Origin: Parelaphostrongylus tenuis
Taxonomy: Eukaryota > Nematoda > Chromadorea > Rhabditida > Metastrongylidae
Assembly: GCA_019055375.1 (NCBI GenBank)
Contig: JAHQIW010005183.1
Location: 1-64,000, forward strand
Direction: 5' to 3'
Length of the DNA: 64,000 nt
In this document: piece by piece, positions 1-11,100 of the stretch
Position numbering within the stretch: the first letter of the stretch is position 1
How the letters are laid out: every line of letters begins with the position of its first letter
Translations under genes and position numbers: made by a program
Notes under the pieces: model-generated
What the model saw: only the letters and a program-made list of their open reading frames with translations
The model's database searches: none
Told to the model about the DNA's origin: nothing

Positions 1-344
1 GCCATCTAGTGAGCACAAATTTCCCCGACTGGAGATAATACCTTGGATTTTATTACGAGATTACATCGGAGTTAAGGCCTTCAGAGAATTGGGTCTTCTA
101 GAGATTTCCTCCTTCTGCAGGAGCGCTTCTTCTGCACGTCGATCGCGTCGATGCACGAGACAACTCAAAGCGGTGCCACCCGCTTCTCATGAACGGCGGT
201 ACCCAAAGCGTTCAAAAGTTTGAGCAATTCCATATAAGAAGAATTGCTGGAAATAGTCGCCATAGGATGTTTTTCATATAAAAGTGGAACATTAGAACAA
301 CAAGGGACGAGGTACGATCAGTTTCAAAACGCATCTATAAAGAA
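1..344. other. intergenic, nothing recognised
   Basis: No coding exon, RNA gene or recognisable repeat was seen in this opening stretch. Confidence 0.4.
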
Positions 345-615
345 TAAAGGGTGAAGCTGCCGACGTTGACCAATCCCTGAGAGATGCGCCCTATATTCCA
401 TCCCATTCCTGACATCGTAGAGGTGATTGACTACATGTCATACCTTCATGACGACTCGCAGTAGTCTGCCACTACATCAAGTTAGTGCTGCTCTCCTCCC
501 AGACAAGTCGGACACCAGTTCGCCGATCTCGGATGGATGGAAGAATTGGTGAGCCTTGGAAGCGGGATCGAACCACCGAAGACGTGCTTATTCAGGATAT
601 CTCCATTCACTGTGC
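345..615 (-). repeat. SINE-A copy, degenerate
   Basis: Read on the minus strand it follows the same order as the better copies at 29872-30175 and 59501-59794: tRNA-like head with a GGTTCGATC-type B box, a CTCACCAA block, CATCCATCC, a CTTGTCTGGGAGGA block and AGCAGCAC, ending in GTCAACG. It is diverged, and no target duplication was found. The open reading frames across it are not genes. Confidence 0.6.
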
Positions 616-889
616 CCATCAAGGCGAAATGGGTAGTGCTATGGAAAGATTTTCGTTTCACACTCATCCTGAAGAACCTATTCAAACTCTCAAATTCTGT
701 CCCTTAGATTCGACATTCGTAATGCCACTACCAAGACGCGCCGTAGATGAGTCTATTCGTAGTTTATACGGACATTTCCTTCAGTATGAAAACATATTTT
801 ATCATTTATATCATCTTTCATCACAAGCAAAAATAGGCAGTGAAGTGTCGCGTCAAATAATTTTTTCGCGAAGTGTTGCTATACATATA

Positions 890-1335
890 CTGGCGCAATA
901 GCCGTAAGCCAAGCAAACGACAATCGACAAACAATCACTTTGAAAGAACGCCAGTATAATCCTTTTACTTTACGCAGAGTGTAATTTGTACGGCGTTGAT
1001 TCCCTATGACCCTTCGAGGACCACTGTTGATAGAGAGGCGGCTTCGCACCGGCGCTTGCGCGGCATTTGCAGTGAAGCATCTGCATGTCTGTTCATGGAT
1101 ATCTGGCCGTCTGCCTGCTTTCCCACGAGACACGACGCCGCCACTACAGCAGCTGGGCAAGATTTGACGTCACGCGGCGAGCATCAAAAAACTCATGGTC
1201 CCCAAAGGGAAACGGAGGGCGAGTAGCCGAAAAGCAGCGTACTACTGATGAGGCCGAAAGGCCGAAACACGTGTCTAGCACTTTGGAAGTGCCATAAGAG
1301 ACCTCATAAAAGTCTTCGATTATGCTGCCAGGATG
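890..1335 (+). repeat. hammerhead repeat, subfamily 3, diverged unit
   Basis: The segment starts with GTAAGCCA and an ACAATC...AATCACT block (about 903-945), as the units of the 2990-4010 array do. It contains a hammerhead core and ends with a GACCTC...GTCTTCGATT block, which is also found downstream of the hammerheads in that array. The middle is unlike the array units, so it may be a rearranged or nested copy. Confidence 0.5.
1236..1295 (+). ncRNA. hammerhead ribozyme (HHR-A)
   Basis: CTGATGA lies at 1245-1251. A perfect stem II (GGCC/GGCC around GAAA) follows, then GAAAC at 1264-1268 and the self-complementary CACGTG. A GTC cleavage triplet is at 1273-1275. All catalytic core bases are present. 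Stem I next to the core pairs only about three bases (CTA/TAG) before a mismatch, so activity is uncertain. The hairpin GCACT/AGTGC at 1277-1292 might compete with stem I. Confidence 0.7.
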
Positions 1336-2884
1336 TAAAAAAAAAGCTCTTGGCTACCAGAATACCAGAGTGATGGAGTGTTCAATCGATTCATTCATAG
1401 CATCGTCTAACCAGCTGACTTCCGCGGACCCACGCTGGGTGTACCAACTGCGTGGGAAGGACTCCACCCCCTCTGCCTTTATTAGTCGCCGATTACAGCA
1501 TTACCTTTCGTTGCAAGATTCTCATCTAAGTTTTGTACTCACTCGATCGCGGTCCTGAAACGAAACGTGATACTGTAGTCGGCGACTAGTCGAGGCAAAG
1601 GAGGTAGAATTATTTCCACGCTGGCGGATGCTGGATCTGCAGAGGTTAACCGATTATGCTGGTTAGATGTATATCTGGCTTTTACAATGACTCGCATTGG
1701 CCTGCTGAATTCTAAAGTCAGTGCGGCTCTCCTCCCACACAACTCTAGTACCGATTCTTCGACTCCGGAGGTGGGGGAAGGCTTGAAAGACGAGCACGGG
1801 AGCGAACTATAAATGCTGCATCTGTCACAGGGCACTTCTACCCACTGCGCCATACGTGCAAAAACTAGGCTCGTGAATGGAGCACGTGCCCCTGAGCACT
1901 GGCTCACCATCACGGCGCCCTCGTTCCTGCCGCAGCGGCAGAGATGTATTCTGTGACACACAGTTTGCGCCAGCATCGATTGACGCCAACAGAGTTTTGC
2001 GGTCTAAGCGCACATGGCGTGGCCCGTCTTTTTATCGATCCTCGTTCCTACTGCTTGGGGGTTTAAATTTGGAGCTGTCAGGGTTAAGTGGCTTATTGGC
2101 CTTTCCTTTCATCACTTTCCTCTTTCTTGCCTTTATTTTCCTCTTTTCCTCCTTTCCTCCTTTCCTCTCTTTCTCTTCCCTCATCCCCTATGTCCTCGTT
2201 GGAAGCGAGGAAACGTTGGTTAAGTGGCTTAGTGTTTCATATCTGCTGAAATCTTGTTCTCATCCATTCATAACCTGTTGTTTTTTGGTTGATCGATTAT
2301 TGATTCTATCGATTAGTCTTTTCTGTATGCACGCAGTTCTAAATATTTTCCCGAAATAGTGGTGAGAGACCTGAAATCCCACACGACTCGTATGGTAGTG
2401 ACATCGAGTCCTAATGAGAATTTCTTTTTCATTTCTGACTTCGGACTCCTTTTTTTATCGTTTATCTTTTTTTTCCTCATAATTTTATCTTCTTCTTCGT
2501 TGGAAGTTGGCAAATGTTCGCCAAATGTCCGAGTGTTTTTCAGCTACTGAAATCGTCCCGTAATTCGCGCGACGAACTGCCGCTTTACTGGTTATTTATC
2601 GATTTACCGTAGATCAGAGCCTAGTCGACATGATCTACAAGTAGTTCAAAGTAGTTCTGGTTTGGTATCGGGAGATTTACAGCCTTGAAGTTCTTTATAA
2701 AGTTTTCTATTGGATTGACATCGAATCCTATTGATCTGTTTGTTTTCATTTATTCTAGTGCTTATTTGTGAGCTCGGTTTGTTTTGATTTTGACTTCTTT
2801 ATCTTCGTTAGGAGTGACGAAGCATTCAGTCCCCACAAACGATTATCTGTCAACCTCGCCATATATTGATTAATTCAGCGTTTT
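1336..2884. other. intergenic, repeats only
   Basis: No supported gene. It holds a degenerate minus-strand SINE-A (1695-1885) and a pyrimidine-rich tract at about 2095-2190. A GACTTCCGCGGACCCA motif near 1408 recurs near 48010. The short open frames here have no recognisable protein. Confidence 0.45.
1695..1885 (-). repeat. SINE-A copy, degenerate
   Basis: The minus strand shows the SINE-A order in eroded form: a GTGTGGGAGGAGAGC block, then a GACTTTAG block. The tRNA-like head is barely visible. It is assigned to the family through partial identity with the copies at 34461-34707 and 37875-38173. Confidence 0.4.
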
Positions 2885-2975
2885 TCTATATGCCTGATAA
2901 TCATTTTTTGAGCCACGCATGTTAGTGGTTTGTCAAGTAGGCTGACTTATAGAGCCCAGTGTTTTTCTTTTAGCA
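2885..2975 (-). repeat. hammerhead repeat, subfamily 2, truncated
   Basis: It matches the 3' flank of the hammerheads at 19795-19855 and 51613-51677 (TTTTTGAGCCACGCATGT and GCTGACTTATAGAGCCC). It breaks off just where the ribozyme core would begin. It is a fragment without its own core, directly ahead of the subfamily-3 array. Confidence 0.6.
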
Positions 2976-3039
2976 GACAGATGCGAGGTTGTTTAGATAG
3001 TCTGATGGAATGTTTTAGGCGTCTCAAGAGGTCTGATAA

Positions 3040-3102
3040 GGCATTTTTGGTGGTATGCGTACGTTTCGGCGTTCCCACACGCGCTCGTCAGTACCATATG
3101 CC
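3040..3102 (-). ncRNA. hammerhead ribozyme (HHR-B), inverted within its unit
   Basis: The minus strand carries CTGACGA (3085-3091 on +), a GCG-containing stem II, GAAAC (3063-3067) and a self-complementary CGTACG stem III. Stem I pairs GGTA/TACC next to the core and GGCAT/ATGCC further out. The cleavage triplet reads GCA instead of the expected NUH, so a U-to-C change at this site may block cleavage. CUGACGA is an accepted variant of the core. Confidence 0.65.
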
Positions 3103-3325
3103 TTACGGTCCCCTTGAAAGCTCAGCACATCTTATCAAATGTACTACATTCTTAGTGTGGTCTCAAAGTAGTCGATTGGAAGGTCTTGTTACATATGCTC
3201 CGTAACAGAAGTAAGCCATACAATCGACAATCAGTCACTCTGAAAGCGCACGCATTCAGTGATGTTTTTATTTGACATGGAGTGGTACATTTTCGGTGGC
3301 GACTGCTAATAGCAGTAGAGTTGAG

Positions 3326-3396
3326 CCGTAGGGCATGTGGTACTGATGAGGCGTGTAAGGACGCTGAAACGTACTCATACTGGAGATGGCTTACGG
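3326..3396 (+). ncRNA. hammerhead ribozyme (HHR-C)
   Basis: CTGATGA is at 3343-3349, stem II pairs GCGT with ACGC, and GAAAC is at 3366-3370. The outer stem CCGTA/TACGG closes the structure. The stem III region reads CGTACTCA, so the site corresponding to the cleavage triplet is altered from the GUA seen in the neighbouring unit. The core is good but cleavage is doubtful. Confidence 0.65.
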
Positions 3397-3567
3397 ACCT
3401 CTCGAAAGGCTCGACACATCGTATCAGGCTGTATTGGATTTTCTAAGCGATCTCTCGAAATAGTCGATTGAAAGGTTTAGTTTCATATGCTCTGTAAGAG
3501 CCGTGATCTTTTCACTTGGCATAGAGAGATACACCTTCGGCGCCCATGCTACTAATAGCAAGAATGA

Positions 3568-3632
3568 GCCGTAGGGGTGAGGCGTGCGAGAACGGTGAAG
3601 CGTGCGTATACCACCAGAGATTTTCTATACGG
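3568..3632 (+). ncRNA. hammerhead remnant (HHR-D)
   Basis: It aligns with HHR-C, but most of the CUGAUGA strand of the core is deleted (GGGGTGAGG remains). The 3' half, with a GAAGC-type core, GCGTGCGTA and TACCACC, is kept. It is almost certainly inactive. Confidence 0.5.
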
Positions 3633-3850
3633 ACCTCTTGAACGGCTCAATACACCCTATCAGAATATATTGGATTATTTTGACGAGTTATCGAAATAGT
3701 CGATTAAGGTATTGTTACATATGCTCCGTAACAGCTGTAAGCCATGCAATCAGCAATCACTCACTCTGAATAGCGCCACAGTTAGTCGTCCTTTTGTTTG
3801 ACCTAGGGTGGTACATCTTCAGTGGCGTCTATTGATAATAGTAGGAGTGA

Positions 3851-3920
3851 GCCGTAAGGCTTGTGGTACTGATGAGACGTGCGAACGCCGAGACGAACAT
3901 GTCGCGATGCCATGCCAGAC
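3851..3920 (+). ncRNA. hammerhead remnant (HHR-E)
   Basis: CTGATGA is intact at 3869-3875, and a CGT/ACG stem II is possible. The second core strand reads GAGACGAAC rather than GAAAC, so this copy has decayed. Its position in the array matches HHR-C and HHR-D. Confidence 0.5.
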
Positions 3921-4010
3921 CTCTTGAAAAGTTTAAAACAATCTTATAGACTGTATTGAACTAGCTAAGCGAAGTCTCAAAGTATTCGTTTGCAAGGTAC
4001 TGTTATGATC

Positions 4011-4224
4011 AGTATTCATTGAGCACAATAACACAATAAGATAGTAGTACGATGGTCGATGTCTCGTTGGCTTCGCCTTCTTCGGAGCGTCTTTTTTTTT
4101 GTTCTATGTGCCACCCTGGGAGAGACTATCTTACCGTTTTTGTTTCTATACAAACAGCCACACAGCCGAAGGTTTATCGGATCTCCTTTTTTTGTGTTCT
4201 CATATTATTGTATAAAGTGATTGG
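4011..4224. other. intergenic, nothing recognised
   Basis: A short T-rich stretch with an open frame from 4052 that runs into the SINE-C copy. No protein family was recognised. Confidence 0.3.
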
Positions 4225-4485
4225 GAGTCGCTGCCGAGTGGCTGTGGTGCTCGTCGCGGCTCGGCACGGGGTTGACCCCCCGCCCGACACTCTTCGGCAG
4301 ACAACAGCGAACACCCTACGGAACGCCACAGCTAGGCTATCTTCGATATTGCAAGGCGAAGTGCTGAACCATTATTCTACGACATTAAAGGGGAAGACGA
4401 AAGAACGAATTGAATGCTAGAAGTGCTGGGATCATTGGGATCCGCGCAGTGGAAAAAAAACTGGAAAAATAATCAAATAAAGGAC
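4225..4485 (+). repeat. SINE-C copy
   Basis: It begins GCCGAGTGGCTGTGG, continues with CGTCGCGGCTC, ACGGAACGCC and TATTCTACGAC blocks, and ends with TGCTAG...CTGGGATC and an A-rich tail. The same order is seen at 51042-51290 and, more eroded, at 8480-8660, 21940-22125 and 58005-58200. The GGCCGAGTGG-like head suggests a tRNA-related (Leu/Ser-type) origin, but this is an inference. Confidence 0.6.
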
Positions 4486-4589
4486 GGACAAAGATCATCT
4501 AAGCTATGAGATCTGCTCGGCCGTAACCGCCTTGTTCTCTAGTGGTACACCACGAGATACTGGCTCTGTTGAGCAGTGCGAAGGTGATT

Positions 4590-4790
4590 ATAATTGGTTT
4601 TTTTTACACTGAAAACTTTGCGGATCTCAGGACTCTTTGGATTTGTTTCATTTCTTCGCATACCACTTCCCCAAAAGTCTTCGAAAACTTCCCGTATCGC
4701 TTCGACTGCTGCTTTAGGACTGTGCCTTATCATAATTCTTCTAAATGAAGTCGTAGAATGGTGGTGGAGACGATTCTCCTTGTAACCTCT
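4590..4790. repeat. dispersed repeat, also near 50600
   Basis: It shares CTTCGACTGCTGCTT, a GTCGTAGAAT block and GGAGACGATTCTC, in the same order and orientation, with 50615-50690. The type is not determined. Confidence 0.4.
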
Positions 4791-5149
4791 GACGCAACCG
4801 AGCTAAGGCGTTTCCAGATAATCGCAATTAAACGAAAGGAGACAGACTAGCGCACATTTACCGTCTTGTCCATGTCGCGAACTATTGTGATTTGTCTGAT
4901 TGTTCATTGATTTATCACTGATCATAAACTGTTCGATATTATCTTTATGTAGTTGCGAAATAATTACTGAACTGATGGGAGAGGATTTTTGTCCTTAAAG
5001 TCTCATATAAGATTTGTTACAGATTGATATCAAGTACTGTTAAAAGAGTTGTCCATGGAGTTTTTATCTCTGGAGCTCTTTCAAGTGTAATTCTTATATT
5101 TCAGTTGTAATATAGTCAGCACTGTTCGAACTTAGTGGTAGCTTCGAGG

Positions 5150-8100
5150 ATGTCAAGAACTAATCACTCCAGAGAAGGTTCGATTTAGATGTTAAGTTAA
5201 CCAATTAATCTCAATTAGTCCATTGCTTTTAGAAGCAGAAGCTTACGCCAATGAACTAAACAGGAAGAGGGCTCTTCAAAACGATAATGACACCGAGAAC
5301 AATGAAAATGGCGCAGCTGGGAAGATCGCTTTCGGAGCTGCAGGACATTTTGACACGGTGAATGAGTGTTGTATGAAGTCAATTTATTGTATCTTTAATC
5401 CTTTCGGAACACCACTGCATCTCTAATCCCCAACGTTTGCGTCTAACAATGGCGTTAGACGCCATTGTTAGACACGGCACGGTAGGAGTTGGAACACTGA
5501 GAGTTGGGTCCATGGTCGCGGAAGGGTTAGTGGATCCACCTCGCCTTAGTTGCCAAGCTCGTTTGTAGACGTTTGTTAGAAACTTTACTTATTTATAAAG
5601 TTAGTCCTCAACGAAATTCTGTATTTCAGGATGTTTATGGCAGTGTACGCGGTAACAGGAGTGGAAAGTACCTCGATTCAATTAACACAGCCGATGAGGA
5701 TGATATTGATGAGGATACGGTTGCTCCTATGCCTAAAAAAGGGATTAACGCACCAGCGAAATTCATTCATGAAGCTTCACATACAGGCGGTGACGTACGT
5801 TTGATCTCGATATTCGATCTTTGGCTACTGCTCGGCCTACTTATGTATCTCCAATGAGGAATAATTGGAGTTCTATCTCCTGATCTCTTCACTCTTTTCT
5901 AGGAACCTGATCCGTTTGCCGAGACTCGTACAAAGACTATAATCGAGCGACAGGCTTCAAAGTATGCTGAGCGGGCTCGACACAGAGCTATCTCGCCGGA
6001 TCGGGTCGATGCGTTTAGTCAGTAATTTATCATTTCATCTTTCTATTCTTGCTTCTCTAGACCTACAAAAGAAGAGTAAAATTATGAAGGAGTTCGTACT
6101 TTTGTTGAACTGCCTCAGCAACTCTGCTTTGTGAGAAAGCAGGGGAGCGCCAGCATATTTGTGGTTTGACTAATAATTTAATGGTTGGGCAAGAATAGCT
6201 CTGCCTGCGTTCTCTCGAGCTATCACTATAGCGGGTCAATACCCATTCTTCAAAGATGAGAGGTTTTTCATCTATGGCGAGGTTACTGCAAAAATGGTAG
6301 TGATTTGTGCCATCGGATTGCTACTTCTCGGGAGTCCCAATGCTTAATATGAGAGACTTTGATGGGCTGATTAGTACTCATCTACGCAGTAGACAAAATG
6401 GATTTATGGTTAAGGAAATTATTTGTTTCAGTTGATCAGACGCCAGACCAAAGAGATCGCGGTTATGCGGAGATCATGAAGGAGCAACAGTATAAGGAGG
6501 AGAAAGGAAAAGTTAGCTTTATTTATTATTATTATTATCCTGCATTGTTTCAGTAATTTGGTCCTATAGGGTTTGAAAAATGTTTGCTAGCGGACAATGT
6601 TGATCGCTCAGGTTGAGAAAGAGCTCGCAGACAAACACAAAGCCGGTGAACTAAATTCAGTCGCTGCACCGGAACGCAAAAAAGGAAGATGGGATGAGAC
6701 TCCATCACATGAGGTATTTGCAGGTTTTACTACCTGCGTGGTCTCAATATGAGTTAAAGTTTTTGTTGAAACCTTAAAGAATACATATAGGTTCTTGGAG
6801 CTGGTTCAGCTACACCTTCGAATTCTACACCAGGTGGAGCTCCGCGTAAGCGATTGGGAATATCAAGCATCAGCGCAGATGTACGTTTGTAGTCGAATTC
6901 TTTTCTTTCGCTTGGATAGCGATCATATAGTGCTTATCTAGGCCGCCACTCCTCATGTGGCTCGATGGGAGGAAACTCCAGCTCACGCTAATGCAACTGA
7001 TGCTACGCCCTCCATCAACAGGTTTTCTATGTTATTCGCAGTTCGATCTAGTTTGCTTTTCTTTTGCTAGTGATTTTCAAATTTTCAGTATAGGAAGCTG
7101 CGCCTACTGTGCACGTTTGTTTTCAGGTTTGATTCAACCCCATCAACTCAGACTCCGAGACGCAATCGTTGGGATGAGACACCTCGCGAGAGCGTACGCG
7201 ATGCTGGTGGTATGACTCCTGGTTGGGGTATTGATACTCCGGCACGTGGTACGGCAGACGATGTCAAGGTGACTTTCCATAACTGTCATCGATATAATTA
7301 CTGCGCTTATTGTCTGTGTTATTCAAGGTGGAGGATACCCCTGCCTCGAAACGACGTTCGCGATGGGATCTAACCCCGTCACAGACCCCAGCAGCTGGAT
7401 CAACAACTCCTCAAGTTGGTGGGGTTACTCCTTCGTTCACGCCAAGCCACAGTACTCCTGTAAGTTATCTTTGCTTCCGTATTCAATGTTTCAAATGTTA
7501 TTCAACTGCAGTTTAGGCTGGTGCATTGACGCCAGGTGGAGCAACTCCTTTGGGAACTCCGGCAATGGGCATGAAAACTCCTGCAGTTCCGATACCAATG
7601 ACACCCGATCAAATGAAGAATTTCTTGTGGGAGAAAGAACTCGATGATAGAAATCGCGCCCTCAGCGATGAGGAGTTGGACGCATTATTTCCACCGGGTT
7701 ACAAAGTATGTTGGTGAAAACATTCCAAACTATCTGATCCTTTGTTGCGAATAGCGGAAAGAAGTAATGATTTTGAAAAACTTTCGGTAATATAAACTTT
7801 GATTTGGAGATTCTTCCTCCACCAGCTGGATACATGCCTCTTCGAACTCCAACGCGCAAACTCATGGCTACACCCACTCCCCTCGGTGGTGTCATAGGAG
7901 GATTTTTCATGCAAGGAACACCAGAAAGGGACGGACTTGGTGACAGAGGTGAGGACGATAAGTCTTATTTGATGTGTTCAGTTAGAATGCCTTACGATCG
8001 TTGATCGTGCACAGGACGTGATTATGCCCTCAGCTGTATTCTCGCTCCTTAAAATAACACTAATTTTCAGGAGTTGGTGGTATTCTAGACACTCAACCGA

Positions 8101-11100
8101 AAAATCAGGATCTTCCACCATTAAAACCGGATGACATGCAGTACTTTGATAAGCTGTTGATGGATGTGGATGAAAGTGAATATTTTCTTTTACTTTCGTT
8201 ATTTCCCTCTTATATCTTCTTTTATCTTCAAAAATGTTTCCCCTTGTTATATTTCTAACACGTTGATGACCATTTGGCCTCTATAGGTCTAGCATTACTC
8301 GAGAATAATAATTATTTTTATTTTAAGTCAACATTTTTCAACTCACAGTTCATTTTCTGAATTGCACTGAAAACAATCACATATATTCCACCTCCACTTC
8401 GAGGCTGATATCTCGATTAAGAAAGCAAATGAACAGACAGTATACTTAAATAATGTTGCCAATTTTTGAACGTTTCAACTCCCAGTGGTCGGTCGGTTGG
8501 TAATGCTTCGTGCGGCACTAATCCTTCACAAAACTCTCCGGCAGTCATTAACGAGCACCCCACATCTTAGCTCTCTTCGAGATTGCAAAATCTGCTCGAC
8601 CAGTATTCTACGATGCTGATGAAGACGAAATTCTCAAGCAAGCGGTGAATGTGAGGGAGCGAATAGAGTAGTGAAAGGACTGCGGTCCGCACAACAAAGC
8701 GTGTGCACGGTCGCATATAGAAACCTTTTCTGTTATCCGGCGACGAATGAATATTCGACCCCATTTGCTGGGCAAGAACTTTTCATAAATGTGGTAGTAA
8801 TCATTCGAAAGCTTAAATCTCTCGCTAACGAGATACGTGACGGTTTTGTGAAGAAGTCAATATATAGCGCTTTAGTGAAAGGGAAATATTTGTGTTTTAC
8901 ATGTGCATTTTTATTGAAGCACAGGGCTCCTCCTTCAGACTATTAAGTAGCCATGCGGTGGCTTATGTTTCCATAATTCCAACGCTATGTTATTTTCTGG
9001 AAAAACCTTTTTGCTGCAGTCTAACAAGGAGAATAAAATCGAGTTCCACATCTTCGGGGCGCTTGTTTACCGGCTACTCTACGGTTAGGGTGTGTGGTTG
9101 CCGTAGATCCGATGCGGAGGCGTGCCATAGATCGATCGAAATGTGTTGGCGCGTCACATGTAAAATGCGATTCTTGTCATTCGTTTAGGATTTGTCGCTT
9201 TGCTCCGATAGGAGCTCTGGATAGAAGATGTCACGTCGATGCTATGAAATTTTCTCTAAAAGATGATATGCTTTTTGTCCTTCCAGCGAAATATTAGTAG
9301 AATTGCGCCGCCGATGTAAAGCATACTTTTGCTTTGAATTTATTATCGTTATAAAAGGGTGTTCTCAAAAAACGGCACTTACGGCTCTAGTCAGGGATTT
9401 AAGTTCTCGAGTATTACTAACACTTTCATGGAGACTTTGTCCAGCGAATAGGGTCGATTATTCACTATAGAAAGAACCTATGTATCAACAAATTTACATT
9501 CGAAAGGGTGCTAAGGCTTGTTTATATGATATTCTTGAGGGATCAAAGTTTATTCGATATGAACATTAAGTTCTGTCTTCTGTAAATATATGAAGTTACC
9601 AACTATTAAAATGGTCTGATAATCCAGAAATTAACGTCTGTTGCCGAATAACCGTCTTCGTTGCCATTGTGTTAGAGAGTCTTCCAGATAAACTCTGAAA
9701 GATGTATCTCAAATTAAGGTGCAAGGAAGAGTGTAATTGAGATTTTACTATGACGAAATAGCGAAAATTGAAGCTCATTTCCAGGTACTTTAACCAAAGA
9801 GGAGTTGAACGAACGTGAAATTATGACACATCTGTTGAAAATCAAGAATGGTTTGCCACCACAGAGGAAGAGCGGTCTGAGAAAGGTAACACATTTCTTA
9901 TTTCAGTTTCAATTGTGCCGCTGACCTTTTTTGGATTAGTATTGAATTTCCTTTGAAATTACAGATTACCGAAAATGCCAGAAGGTATGGCGCTGGTCCA
10001 TTATTCAACCAAATACTCCCACTCCTCATGTCACCATCACTCGAAGATCAAGAACGTCATTTGATGGTCAAGGTGAGAGTTGGTTGATTCATATAGACAG
10101 ACAGCTATGTTTAGTTGTTGAAAATAGAGAAGTTATTGTGGATCTATAACTTGTCCCAGTATTAATTGATTGCGTGGATCGGCAGAAGTCTACCAGAGTT
10201 CATCATCTCCAAGAGAAAGTGAGCTTGTCCCATTCATTTGTGAAGCTTCACAGATGAACAGTCAGCGGACTCCTGCTTTTTTGAGAAACAGTTGTTCGTT
10301 TCTCCCACTATTTACTACTGGCATCTGTTGATCCATGCAATGGGGATGGTTTATTTGTCTGTGTCTCAAAACGATGATGTTCAAAGTTCCTCTTTGCACG
10401 TGCGCTTTTAGAGTGACGCGCAGAGCAGGGGGGAATCGTGGACGATGATTCTCGCATGGTAAGTTGCGGGTAAGTGTATTCTGCTGTTTGATGTGCGAAC
10501 TTGGGAACGCCATTCAGACACTGTCATAAAGTCTTTTACTTTTCGTATACTTCTTGTAGTTGTTTTTGAATATTAGATATAGTATATTTTTATTTCGACT
10601 TGGATTTTAAATTCAGTTGGAGACAAGCGTATACACTTTTTTGTTTTATAGGTAATCGATCGTATACTCTACAAATTAGATGACTTGGTTCGTCCATACG
10701 TCCATAAAATTCTTGTGGTGATTGAGCCTCTTCTAATTGATGAAGATTATTATGCTAGAGTTGAAGGTTTGAGATTTTTTTGTCCCGTTTTCAGCAGCTT
10801 TTCTACGTTCCTTTCCTCATGTGAGGTAGTTTTAACAAATTTATGTCTATTTGAGTCTATATATCCTTTTTGCAGTGCTATAAGTCTATTTTGTAGGTCG
10901 TGAAATCATATCCAATCTTGCAAAGGCGGCTGGATTAGCGACCATGATTTCTACGATGAGACCTGATATTGATAATGTTGATGAGTGAGTCTTTCAGTTT
11001 GTCGGCGGAGTACGATGTTTTGGAACCAAAATTGTGAATTCGACGTAATTTTCCTATTTTAAGATATGTTCGAAACACAACTGCTCGCGCTTTTGCTGTC

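Larger units (their letters stand above)
2990..4010 (+). repeat. tandem array of hammerhead repeat units, subfamily 3
   Basis: About four related units repeat head to tail. Each has, in order: GTAAGCCA plus an ACTCACTCTGAA block, a TTTGAC...GGTACAT block, a TAATAG...GAGCCGTA block, a hammerhead region, GACCTCT, and a tail of AATAGTCGATTG then CATATGCTCCGTAA. The tail landmark falls near 3190, 3482 and 3717, giving steps of about 292 and 235 bp. In the first unit the hammerhead itself lies on the opposite strand although its flank is in the same orientation. Tandem hammerhead monomers are what retrozymes and some satellite DNAs look like. The units have diverged clearly from each other. Confidence 0.75.

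Noticed and set aside
485..901. 138-codon frame near the left end
   Set aside because: Its first part overlaps a minus-strand SINE-A and its product matches no protein I know.
2990..4010. CRISPR-like array
   Set aside because: The repeats are whole 235-290 bp diverging units with hammerheads, not short identical repeats with unique spacers, and the genome is eukaryotic.
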